A stretch of 11,194 nucleotides of DNA from Armatimonadaceae bacterium (GTDB taxonomy: Bacteria > Armatimonadota > Armatimonadia > Armatimonadales > Armatimonadaceae), in the NCBI GenBank assembly GCA_030446525.1, contig JAUJNC010000195.1, positions 1 through 11,194 of the forward strand. Reading direction: 5' to 3'. Both the position numbers and the translations under genes were made by a program. The number at the start of each line of letters is the position of its first letter. The stretch's first letter is position 1. The notes beneath the pieces are model-generated. The model saw only the letters and a list, made by a program, of their open reading frames with translations. It was not told where the DNA came from and searched no databases. Shown one piece after another: positions 1 to 5,865 of this stretch.

Positions 1-347
1 CCACGGTGATGCCTTCGGGCAGGCAGATGATGTCCGGCTTCTCCGCCGCCGCCGTGCCGCCATCCCTCATGGGCTTGCCGCCGCTTGAGCCACGCCTCGA
101 AGGGCGCGCGATCGGCGGGGGGCAGCTTTTTGCGCGTTCCTTCGATCCAGGCGCGCTCGGGCCAGGCCGGCCACACCTCGGGCGAGGGCGCCACCACGTA
201 CCGGCCCGGCGCGGACCAGTACTGGACGACGGCGCGGCGCTCGTCCTGCGTGAACAGCGGGGCGGGGACGGCCGCCGCGCCGGTCTTGGGCCCGGCGCAG
301 CCGACGATAAGCAGGGCGGAGAGGGAAAAAAGGAGGGATCGTTGCAT
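1..347 (-). CDS. Lipoprotein, partial; frame switches toward a nitrilase-like segment at the window edge
   Basis: The gene starts at ATG 347-345, 13 bp after the aldolase stop, and runs off the window, so it is the fourth gene of the rhamnose operon. The N-terminus is a clear lipoprotein signal: a short basic start, a hydrophobic core (LLFSLSALLIV) and the lipobox IVGC with Cys17. The next part (DERRAVVQYWSAPGRY, later PFEAWLKRR) reads as a folded exported domain that I do not recognise. From about position 70 leftwards a different frame reads EKPDIICLPEGITV. This resembles the strand and catalytic Glu of carbon-nitrogen hydrolases (nitrilase family), so a one-base indel near 70-90 may hide a lipoprotein continuing into such a domain. 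The usual first nitrilase strand is not obvious before it, so that reading is tentative. The Shine-Dalgarno is weak, and translation probably depends on the upstream gene. Confidence 0.6.
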   Translation of the reverse strand, partial: MQRSLLFSLSALLIVGCAGPKTGAAAVPAPLFTQDERRAVVQYWSAPGRYVVAPSPEVWPAWPERAWIEGTRKKLPPADRAPFEAWLKRRQAHEGWRHGGGGEAGHHLPARRHHR

Positions 348-360
348 AGGGCCGGATCGG

Positions 361-1137
361 TTACTCCCCTGCCAGCACGCCCCGCCGGAAGTGTTCGTCC
401 GGGCGCGTGTGGATGCGCTCCACGTCCGCGGGCGTCAGAAAGCGCGGGCCGCCCAGGGCGAAGGCGCCCACCAGGGCGCGGGCGACCTTCACCGCCATGG
501 CCGTGATGCGCTCCACCTCGTCGGCGGTCTTGCCCAGGGCGAACAGGCCGTGGTTGCGCAGAAGCACGACCTTGGGCGGCTCGCCCCAGGCCTGCGTATG
601 TTCGCGGATGGCCGCCCTTGAGGCCCGCGCGAGCGGCGGGCCCGGGTCCACGTACGGCACCAGGCAGGGCGCCGGGCCGCAGACCACGATCTCGTCGGGG
701 AACAGCCGGCCCGCCAGCGCCTCCTCGGCCCGCTCCGAGCACAGGATCGAAAGCAGCGGCGTCGGGTGCGTGTGCCCGACCACGCGGGCCCGGCCGTCGG
801 TCAGGCAGACCGCATGGAGCGCCGCCTCGACGGACGGCATCTGGGTGTCGCCTGCCCGGGCGCGCGCGGCCATCAGGTGGTTTTTTATCTCGTCGTCCGT
901 GAGCCGCTCCCGCTCCAGGAGCGCCAGCGCCCGCCCGGTGTCCATCAGCACGAACTGGTCGCGGCGCATCGTGCCCAGAGAGGAGCCGCTCGCCTTGAGC
1001 CAGAACGTCGCCGCGCCGTCGTCCGCCGCCGCCGAAACGTTGCCCTCGCCCAGGATCGCGCAGTCCTGCGCCGGGTCGCCCAGCCAGTGGGCCAGGGCGT
1101 GGAGCCGCGTCAAGACCGCGTCCGTGTCCGCGCTCAT
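361..1137 (-). CDS. Class II aldolase/adducin family protein, probable rhamnulose-1-phosphate aldolase
   Basis: This 258-aa cytoplasmic zinc aldolase probably splits L-rhamnulose 1-phosphate into dihydroxyacetone phosphate and L-lactaldehyde. Family marks are in order: GEGNVS (residues 30-35), KASGSSL (48-54), Glu104 within PSVEAALH, the metal-binding pair His122 and His124 in GHTHP, and the third histidine His196 in RNHGLFALG. This matches the Glu plus three-His arrangement of fuculose- and rhamnulose-phosphate aldolases. The length is normal for a single-domain aldolase; there is no fused short-chain dehydrogenase as in RhaE-type proteins. ATG 1137-1135 overlaps the stop of the rhamnose isomerase (ATGA), and GGAGG lies nine bases upstream, so translation is coupled. 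Substrate is inferred from the neighbour; fuculose-phosphate or another sugar-phosphate aldolase activity cannot be excluded. Confidence 0.88.
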   Translation of the reverse strand: MSADTDAVLTRLHALAHWLGDPAQDCAILGEGNVSAAADDGAATFWLKASGSSLGTMRRDQFVLMDTGRALALLERERLTDDEIKNHLMAARARAGDTQMPSVEAALHAVCLTDGRARVVGHTHPTPLLSILCSERAEEALAGRLFPDEIVVCGPAPCLVPYVDPGPPLARASRAAIREHTQAWGEPPKVVLLRNHGLFALGKTADEVERITAMAVKVARALVGAFALGGPRFLTPADVERIHTRPDEHFRRGVLAGE

Positions 1138-2324
1138 GCGCCCAGCCCTCCGCCGCCGGCGCGGGCCGGCGTCTTTTCCCGCAGGAGCCGCAGCTCCCGC
1201 AGCGACGCGTCTTCGCGCAGGGACGACAGGGGGTCGGCGGGACGCCCGATCTCCTCCCGCGCCCCGGCGAGCAGCGAACGCACGTCCGTCTCGTAGGCGT
1301 CCCGCAGGACGGCGTGCGACCCGAGCACGTCCCCGGCCTGCTGCCGCTCGGCGAGCGCGGCCCGGTCCACCAGCAGGGCCTTGGCGTACGCGGTCTGCAC
1401 GTTCAGCACGGACAGCACCATCGCCTCGAGTTTGGGCTCGACGTTGTGGCTCTGGTCGAGCATGTAGGCGACGGGCGCGGCGGTCCTGCCGTCATTGCCG
1501 TTGATCAGCTCGTGGAAGATCAGGAACAGCTGGAACGGGTTCGCGCTGCCCACGATCAGGTCGTCGTCGGCGTAGCGCCGGTCGTTGAAGTGGAAGCCGC
1601 CCAGGCGCCCCTCGTCGAGGAGCGTGGCGACGATGAACTCGATGTTGGTGCCCTGCGCGTGGTGTCCGGTGTCCACGAGGACCTTCGCCCTGGGCCCCAG
1701 GTGGAGGCAGAGGGCGTAGGCCGTTCCCCAATCCGGCAGGTCGGTGTGGTAAAAGGCGGGTTCGAAGAACTTATACTCCACGAGCATCTCCGCGCCGTCC
1801 GGCAGCGCGGCATACCCCTCGGCGAGCGCCTCCTTGAGCCGGCCACGGCGCGCCCGGATGTCGTCCTGCCCGGGGTAGTTCGTCCCGTCCGCCAGCCACA
1901 CCACCACGCAGGGCGACCCGACGATGCCGGCGATCTGGGCGCACTCCTTCAGGTGCTCCGCGGCCCGCCGGCGCACCGACGCGTCCGGGTGGCACACGGA
2001 CCCCAGCATGTAGTCCCGTTCCTGGAAGAGGTTGGGGTTGATGGCCCCCAGCCGCACGCCCTGCCCCTCGGCGAAGCGGGCCAGGCTGGCCCAATCCATC
2101 CCCTGCGGCGGCAGGTCCCAGGGGATGTGCAGGGCGACGGATGGGCACGCCCCGGTCAGGCGGTGGACCGCGGCCGCGTCCTCGATCTTCTCGAAGATGT
2201 CGCGCGCCGCGCCCGGCTCGGGGAACACCTGGAAGCGCGTCCCGGCGTTGCCGAAGCCCCAGACGGCGAGCTCGATGGGAAGCGCCCGCAGCGCCGCCCG
2301 CACTTCAGCGTCGGTAAGCTTCAT
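1134..2324 (-). CDS. rhaI: L-rhamnose isomerase, Pseudomonas stutzeri (RhaI) type
   Basis: The 396-aa TIM-barrel isomerase converts L-rhamnose to L-rhamnulose, the first step of catabolism, in the cytoplasm. The expected metal-site series is present: Glu183 in VEYKFFEP, Asp218 and His221 in VDTGHH, His245 in GGFHFND, Asp253 and Asp255 in YADDD, and Asp290 in MLDQSHN. Spacing between these residues agrees with the P. stutzeri enzyme as I recall it (offset about 36). An open frame continues upstream to 2408, but ATG 2324-2322 is the better start: GGAGGGG lies about ten bases before it, and its ATG overlaps the TGA of the preceding gene. The frame is intact although the gene just upstream is badly frame-disrupted. 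The C-terminal 40 residues are charged and then Gly/Ala-rich, probably a flexible tail. Such enzymes can accept other deoxy- and aldose sugars. Confidence 0.92.
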   Translation of the reverse strand: MKLTDAEVRAALRALPIELAVWGFGNAGTRFQVFPEPGAARDIFEKIEDAAAVHRLTGACPSVALHIPWDLPPQGMDWASLARFAEGQGVRLGAINPNLFQERDYMLGSVCHPDASVRRRAAEHLKECAQIAGIVGSPCVVVWLADGTNYPGQDDIRARRGRLKEALAEGYAALPDGAEMLVEYKFFEPAFYHTDLPDWGTAYALCLHLGPRAKVLVDTGHHAQGTNIEFIVATLLDEGRLGGFHFNDRRYADDDLIVGSANPFQLFLIFHELINGNDGRTAAPVAYMLDQSHNVEPKLEAMVLSVLNVQTAYAKALLVDRAALAERQQAGDVLGSHAVLRDAYETDVRSLLAGAREEIGRPADPLSSLREDASLRELRLLREKTPARAGGGGLGA

Positions 2325-3082
2325 GGCGCGATACCCCTCCGTTGCAGGTTGTGGTACGATATCTTGACACTCTCGAGCGGCGGGCCGCTCGCAGCGGTCC
2401 TGCTCCACGATGTAATACTCTCCCGCTGGGCGACCTCGGCGGCTGCGAAGATCGCGTCGAAGTCCATGACGCCCTCCCCACCTCGGCGAAGGTCGGGTTC
2501 TCGCCCGGCGTCATGTCCTTCAGGTGGATCAGGGGACCCGGCCCGCCACTTGCGCAGGTGAGGCCGCCGGGTCCTCGCCCCCTTCTTCACCCAGTAGGTG
2601 TCCATTTCGATCTTGACCGCTCGGGGTCCGTCATCTCCATCAGGACGTCGTAGGCGTACTCGCCGCTCGGGAGCCGCGTGAACTCGAAGGCGTGGTTGTG
2701 GTAGGCGAGCTGCAGGCCGAGTCCTTTCAGGTAGCTGCCCGCGGAGTTCAGCGAATCGGCGACCCGGCGGTACCCCGCCTCGTCGCGCCGCTCGGCGGGC
2801 AGCGACGGGCAGACCACGTACCGGTTGCCCAGCGCGAGGTTGTAATCGGCGACCTCCTGGAGGCTGCCCTCCAGCGCCCCCAGCGCGACGTGCGACCCGG
2901 CGACCCCGAGGCCCGTGTCGTCCAGGAGGGGCTCGCCTCCGGCGCCTGCAGGCCGCCGTAGCCGGCAAGCTCGACGGCCTGGTAGCCGATCTGGGCGACC
3001 TCCTGCGCACGGTCCGGACGAAGTCCTTGGCGGCGTCGTCGCGCACCGTGTACATCTGCAGGGCAACGGGAAGGGTGGGCAT
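2321..3082 (-). CDS. Sugar phosphate isomerase/epimerase (xylose isomerase-like TIM barrel), reading frame disrupted
   Basis: This is the first gene of the rhamnose operon. No single frame covers it, but conserved segments follow in order across all three minus frames: PVALQMYTVRDDAAKDF at the N-terminus, then EVAQIGYQAVELAGYGG, LLDDTGLGVAGSHVALG, LQLAYHNHAFEF, VKIEMDTYWVKKG, LIHLKDMTPGENP, GVMDFDAIFAAAE, IVEQDRCERP and PPLESVKISYHNLQ. These are typical of the IolE/AP-endonuclease-2 fold isomerases often encoded with sugar-degradation genes, and the total length is right (about 250 aa). I count at least seven frame changes. The start ATG 3082-3080 has AGAGGT seven bases upstream. The stop TGA 2323-2321 overlaps the rhaI ATG. 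Preserved motifs argue for sequencing or assembly indels, or very recent decay. The exact substrate is unknown; it may epimerise rhamnose or a related sugar. Confidence 0.8.
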   Translation of the reverse strand: MPTLPVALQMYTVRDDAAKDFVRTVRRRSPRSATRPSSLPATAACRRRRRAPPGRHGPRGRRVARRAGGAGGQPPGGRRLQPRAGQPVRGLPVAARRAARRGGVPPGRRFAELRGQLPERTRPAARLPQPRLRVHAAPERRVRLRRPDGDDGPRAVKIEMDTYWVKKGARTRRPHLRKWRAGSPDPPEGHDAGREPDLRRGGEGVMDFDAIFAAAEVAQRESITSWSRTAASGPPLESVKISYHNLQRRGIAP

Positions 3083-3123
3083 GGCGGTACCTCTTCGAAG
3101 CGGGTTGTGTTTTCCGCGGCTAC

Positions 3124-3147
3124 ATTTCGCCCGGCGCGGGGCGAAAT
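3124..3147. promoter_or_regulatory. Perfect inverted repeat, candidate operator of the rhamnose operon
   Basis: ATTTCGCCC (3124-3132) and GGGCGAAAT (3139-3147) form a perfect 9-bp inverted repeat with a 6-base spacer. It lies 42 to 65 bases upstream of the first gene of the minus-strand operon, inside the intergenic region shared with the plus-strand gene. Size and symmetry fit a dimeric repressor or activator site; an mRNA leader hairpin is the alternative. No regulator gene is in the window. Confidence 0.5.
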
Positions 3148-3280
3148 CCTACCCGGCACGCGAAAGTCCGCGCATCTCGCGGCCGAACCTCCGGAGTTCC
3201 GTACGCCGAACGGGCCGTCCAGGTTCCCTATCGCCGGCGACCTCTTCGCCCCGCGTCACGCCTTTTCCTCCCCGTTGCGG

Positions 3281-3286
3281 TACAAT
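3281..3286 (+). promoter_or_regulatory. Possible -10 element TACAAT
   Basis: TACAAT stands in a short A/T-rich patch (TACAATAAAAAA) within otherwise very GC-rich DNA, just upstream of the plus-strand membrane protein. No good -35 hexamer is found 16 to 18 bases upstream, so support is weak. If it is used, the transcript would start near 3293, almost at ATG 3296, giving a leaderless or very short leader mRNA. Confidence 0.3.
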
Positions 3287-3429
3287 AAAAAACCGATGCA
3301 CCGAAGAACAAGCGGCAAGCCCGGCGAGACCTGCGCCGTCGCCCCCGCGGCTGGAGGTCCGCCGGGCCGATCTCGCGGGTTTCCGCCGCGTGGGGCTGGC
3401 CGCTCCAGGCGGGGGTCGGCGCGCTGTTT

Positions 3430-4041
3430 GTGCTGACCCTGCTGCTGTGCGTGGCGTTTCTGCCCGTCGCGCTCTACACGTTCTGGGTGCTCTTCGGGGT
3501 TGTCGCCCAGGCCTGCTCGGGGTCCCGGACGGCCGGGGCTGGCCGGTGCGCGCGCGTTCCTTTCCGGGATCTGTCCGCCTCGGGCCTCGCGTACCTGATC
3601 CAGGACCGCATCGCCCTGCTGGGCGGCGCCCGCGCGCGCCGGGTGCTCCGGGAAAAGGCGCACGGGATCCTGGGCGCCGGGCTGCCGCAGACCGGTCATT
3701 TCGTGCAGCTCCATTCCGCCGGCGCGTGGCGGCGCGCCGGCCACCCGGATGTGGACGACATCGGCTGGCTTTTCCTGGACCCGGAGCGGCTCCTCTTCGT
3801 CGGGGATGTCCAGCAGGTGACGATGCCGCGCGCACTGGTGGCCGGCGTCCGGCGCGGCCCGGACCTCTCCTCCGTCGGCCTGGGCGGGCCCTGGGTCGAC
3901 CTCACGCTGCGCTTCCCCGACGGGGCCGGCGGGCGGCTGCGCCTGCTGTCCCGCGACGCCGACCGGCTGTCCGCCACCGGCGACAGCGCCCGCACTCTGG
4001 GGCGGGCGCTGAACGCGTGGCTCAGCGCGCCGCCGGCGTGA
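3430..4041 (+). CDS. Membrane-anchored protein of unknown function, possible PH-like domain
   Basis: The open frame gives about 203 aa from GTG 3430. A hydrophobic segment (VLTLLLCVAFLPVALYTFW, then VLFGVVAQ) forms an N-terminal membrane anchor. The frame continues upstream without a stop and with hydrophobic codons (GVGALF), so GTG 3430 probably cuts the anchor short. The likely real start is ATG 3296 in another frame, which would need one indel between about 3300 and 3400. The soluble part contains GWLFLDPERLLFVGD followed by alternating strands and a final helix ending LNAWL. This pattern recalls bacterial PH-like/GRAM domains, a similarity by eye only. The 3' end overlaps the convergent hydrolase gene by 20 bp. 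I do not recognise a specific family. Confidence 0.65.
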   Translation: MLTLLLCVAFLPVALYTFWVLFGVVAQACSGSRTAGAGRCARVPFRDLSASGLAYLIQDRIALLGGARARRVLREKAHGILGAGLPQTGHFVQLHSAGAWRRAGHPDVDDIGWLFLDPERLLFVGDVQQVTMPRALVAGVRRGPDLSSVGLGGPWVDLTLRFPDGAGGRLRLLSRDADRLSATGDSARTLGRALNAWLSAPPA

Positions 4042-4867
4042 ACCAATCCGCGCCCTGGCGCGCGATCTCCGGCGGGACCGTGTGGGGGCCGTCGAACTCC
4101 TCGTAGCGCACGCGGTAACCGGCGCGCTTGAGCTGCGGCACGATCCGGCGGCTGCAGCGGTCGATCGGGAGCACGCGGTCCCCGGTGCCGTGCGAGACAA
4201 AGACCTGCGGCGTGCCTCGCTGCCCGGCCGGCGCCATGAAGCCGGGCGAGAAGGCGAGGATGTGGGTGAACAGGTCGCCGTTGGTGATGCCCAGCGAGAG
4301 CGCATAGGAGGCGCCGTCGGAGAAGCCCCCGACCGCGACGCGCGCGGGGTCCACGGCATAGCGGCCGAACACCTGCGCCAGCGCCCGGTCGACGAAGGCT
4401 ACGTCGGGGCCGTACTCGCCCAGGATGACGTCCCAGGTCTGCCGGCGCGCGTCCGGCGCGAGCAGGATCAGCCCGGCCGCGTCGGCGAGCTGCCGGAGCG
4501 GGGCCAGGCCGTGGTCCGCGTTGCCGCCCGCCCCGTGCAGCATCAGCGCCAGCGGCGCGGGGCGGTCCGCCCGGTACCCGGCCGGCACGTAGACGAGCCC
4601 GTCGCGCTTGCCGTCGAGCCCCAGCTTTTGCTGCCCGCGGGCCGCCCCGGTGCCCCCTTCTGCGTGCGCCTTCGCCGGGCGCGCCAGCAAGCGCCCCTCC
4701 TCGGCCGCTTTCCCGCCCGGCTCCTGCTTTCCGTTTTCCGCCATCGATGCACTCTCCCTCGTCCCCTCGGTGCGGCACGCCGACACTGCCGCGGCGATGC
4801 CCCCCGCCCCGATGCCCAGCAGGCGCCGCCGCGTCAGTTGTGGACCGGTGCCGGTGGTCCGCTTCAC
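4022..4867 (-). CDS. Exported alpha/beta-hydrolase, PHB depolymerase/dienelactone hydrolase-like esterase
   Basis: The protein has 281 aa. It opens with a twin-arginine signal (TRRRLLGIGAGGIAAAV) ending in a lipobox-like VSAC with Cys31, so it is probably a Tat-exported lipoprotein. A low-complexity linker (about 35-80) leads to the hydrolase domain: the oxyanion-region LHGAGGN (110-116), the nucleophile Ser183 in GGFSDGAS, Asp230 in HGTGDRVLP and His262 in DGPHTVPPE, a complete catalytic triad. The family cleaves esters, including polyester or feruloyl-type substrates; the substrate here is unknown. An open frame reaches 5095, but GTG 4867-4865 is the chosen start because GGAGG (4880-4876) lies eight bases upstream and the signal peptide follows directly. 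The 3' end overlaps the convergent gene by 20 bp. Confidence 0.85.
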   Translation of the reverse strand: MKRTTGTGPQLTRRRLLGIGAGGIAAAVSACRTEGTRESASMAENGKQEPGGKAAEEGRLLARPAKAHAEGGTGAARGQQKLGLDGKRDGLVYVPAGYRADRPAPLALMLHGAGGNADHGLAPLRQLADAAGLILLAPDARRQTWDVILGEYGPDVAFVDRALAQVFGRYAVDPARVAVGGFSDGASYALSLGITNGDLFTHILAFSPGFMAPAGQRGTPQVFVSHGTGDRVLPIDRCSRRIVPQLKRAGYRVRYEEFDGPHTVPPEIARQGADWFTPAAR

Positions 4868-4941
4868 CCGGGTGCCCTCCGTTGTCCTGTTTTTACCCGG
4901 TTTCCACGGCGGAACACCCCCGCAACAGACTGACCACCACA

Positions 4942-5009
4942 CCCCTCGTCGGCAAAGCCGCGCCACGGGGCGAAGCGCCACCGTGGATAACGTCGCGCTG
5001 AAGCGAGGG
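4942..5009. other. Nested inverted repeats, possible structured leader of the hydrolase gene
   Basis: CCCCTCG (4942-4948) pairs with CGAGGGG (5003-5009). Inside lie a small hairpin CGGC-AAA-GCCG (4950-4960) and a ten-pair hairpin with one bulge, CCACGGGGCG/CGCC-A-CCGTGG (4963-4986). The layout is that of a multibranch RNA fold in the roughly 170-nt region upstream of the minus-strand hydrolase start. GC-rich sequence makes chance pairing common, so support is moderate to low. Confidence 0.3.
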
Positions 5010-5030
5010 GCGCGCATCGTTCCCAAAACG

Positions 5031-5074
5031 TAAAAGTCCGGCCCTATCACTCTTGGCGGAGACAAGGGCCGGAC
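5031..5074 (-). terminator. Hairpin followed by a T run on the minus strand
   Basis: GTCCGGCCCT (5036-5045) and AGGGCCGGAC (5065-5074) are a perfect 10-bp inverted repeat with a 19-base loop. On the minus strand the stem is followed at once by TTTTACG, as in an intrinsic terminator. It could end transcription of the STAS gene or of a short RNA from the structured region at 5086-5205. The large loop lowers confidence. Confidence 0.4.
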
Positions 5075-5085
5075 GGCTACGCAAT

Positions 5086-5205
5086 GAACCAGCAATAGGG
5101 CTGTCGGAAGGCTTGGTTCCTGATCAGAATCAGCGGGCGGCTACGGTGGCACGCTCGGAGGGTAAAGCCGCTGACTGAAACGAGCACGCAGGCCACCGAC
5201 CGCCC
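5086..5205. other. Chain of hairpins in noncoding DNA, possible structured RNA
   Basis: Three inverted repeats follow each other. GAACCA-GC (5086-5093) pairs with GC-T-TGGTTC (5111-5119). CTGAT (5120-5124) pairs with ATCAG (5129-5133). A long broken stem comes last: GGGCGG (5135-5140) with CCGCCC (5200-5205), GGTGGC (5145-5150) with GCCACC (5192-5197) and GCTCG (5153-5157) with CGAGC (5181-5185). Loop bases CCGCTG (5168-5173) could also pair with CAGCGG (5131-5136). No convincing open frame covers it. I could not match a known riboswitch or small-RNA family. With the hairpin at 5036-5074 the set spans about 170 nt. Confidence 0.35.
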
Positions 5206-5254
5206 TTCGCGCACAAAGTCGTGCCTGTCCGACCGGCAAATTCCGGGCGCCCCA

Positions 5255-5623
5255 CTAGGAAAGATCGGCGGGAGGTACGCGGCCGCCGGGAACCAGGTCG
5301 AAGAGTTTGGCCAGGCGCGTCCGGTCCAGGACGCACCGGACGGCGGGCTGGCAGTCCCGCAGCACCACCTGGCCCCCGCGCTCCCACAGCGCGCCCCGCA
5401 GGCGCACCAGGGCCGCCAGCCCGGACGAGTCCAGGTAGGACACCGCCGACAGGTCCAGCACGAGGCGCCGCGGCCCGGACGCGCCCAGAAAGGACGCCAG
5501 CGCGCTTTCCAGGCGCGGGTGCGTGTGCCAATCCAGCTCGCCCCGCACGCGCACCACGGGCTCGCCCGCCGCGCCCGCGTGCGCTTCCACGGCGAACTCC
5601 ACGGGTATATCCTCGTTGTTCAT
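5255..5623 (-). CDS. STAS-domain protein, anti-sigma factor antagonist-like
   Basis: This 122-aa protein matches the length and layout of SpoIIAA/RsbV-type STAS proteins. The hallmark loop is YLDSSGLAAL with Asp65, Ser66, Ser67 and Gly68; Ser66 is the expected phosphorylation site. Strands RVRGELDWHT and RLVLDLSAV precede it, and the C-terminal part (LFDLVPG) is conventional. Such proteins bind and release anti-sigma factors or act in other serine-kinase switches; no kinase or phosphatase gene is nearby. A longer frame begins at 5722, but ATG 5623-5621 is preceded by AAGGGAG at good spacing and starts the normal domain. Stop TAG 5257-5255. A weak -10 candidate (TATACG, minus strand, 5681-5676) lies upstream without a good -35. 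Confidence 0.85.
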   Translation of the reverse strand: MNNEDIPVEFAVEAHAGAAGEPVVRVRGELDWHTHPRLESALASFLGASGPRRLVLDLSAVSYLDSSGLAALVRLRGALWERGGQVVLRDCQPAVRCVLDRTRLAKLFDLVPGGRVPPADLS

Positions 5624-5795
5624 GTGTCTCCCTTCTCCCCCGATTCCGGCGCCCGCAGGCGGGCGTGCTCCGCTACGTATACGGCGTCGCGGCGGAAAAA
5701 TTACAGAAAAAGGCGTGTGCACGTTTCGTGCCGGGCGGGTCGCCGAGGCGCTGCACCACCTCCCGGCGCCGGTGGCTGCGTTCCTTGCCTGGTTT

Positions 5796-5804
5796 TGTTA
5801 TACT
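5796..5804 (+). promoter_or_regulatory. Extended -10 promoter of the pilT-HMA-pilT unit
   Basis: TGTTATACT contains an extended -10 TG (5796-5797) and hexamer TATACT (5799-5804) inside an A/T-rich island of GC-rich DNA. No good -35 is seen at normal spacing, as often happens with extended -10 promoters. Transcription would start near 5811, giving a leader of about 55 nt before the GTG start. Confidence 0.6.
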
Positions 5805-5816
5805 ATTGGCGTGAGG

Positions 5817-5839
5817 GCCGCGAAGCCGCACTTCGCGGC
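5817..5839 (+). promoter_or_regulatory. Perfect hairpin in the 5' leader of the first pilT-like gene
   Basis: GCCGCGAAG (5817-5825) and CTTCGCGGC (5831-5839) form a 9-bp perfect stem with a five-base loop CCGCA. It starts a few bases after the predicted transcription start and ends 12 bases before the GGAGGT ribosome binding site (5852-5857). It could stabilise the mRNA end or attenuate expression. No T run follows. Confidence 0.5.
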
Positions 5840-5865
5840 GCCCGGCTCCGCAGGAGGTGCCCACA

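Noticed and set aside
407..1504. Plus-strand open frame of 365 codons opposite the aldolase
   Set aside because: Low-complexity Arg/Ala/Ser translation, antisense to a well-supported aldolase.
1314..2561. Long plus-strand open frame opposite rhaI (415 codons)
   Set aside because: It is the antisense shadow of a GC-rich gene whose minus-strand product has all RhaI motifs; the translation is rich in Arg, Gly and Pro without domains.
3696..4778. Minus-strand 360-codon open frame in another frame of the hydrolase
   Set aside because: Arg/Gly/Pro-rich shadow; the hydrolase frame has signal peptide, ribosome binding site and full catalytic triad.
5100..5135. Resemblance to SRP RNA (ctgtcggaaggc) or to the TPP riboswitch core (cctgatcag...cagcg)
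   Set aside because: SRP RNA needs the full GGTCAGG...GGAAGG...AGCAGCC set and TPP needs the CTGAGA element; neither is present.
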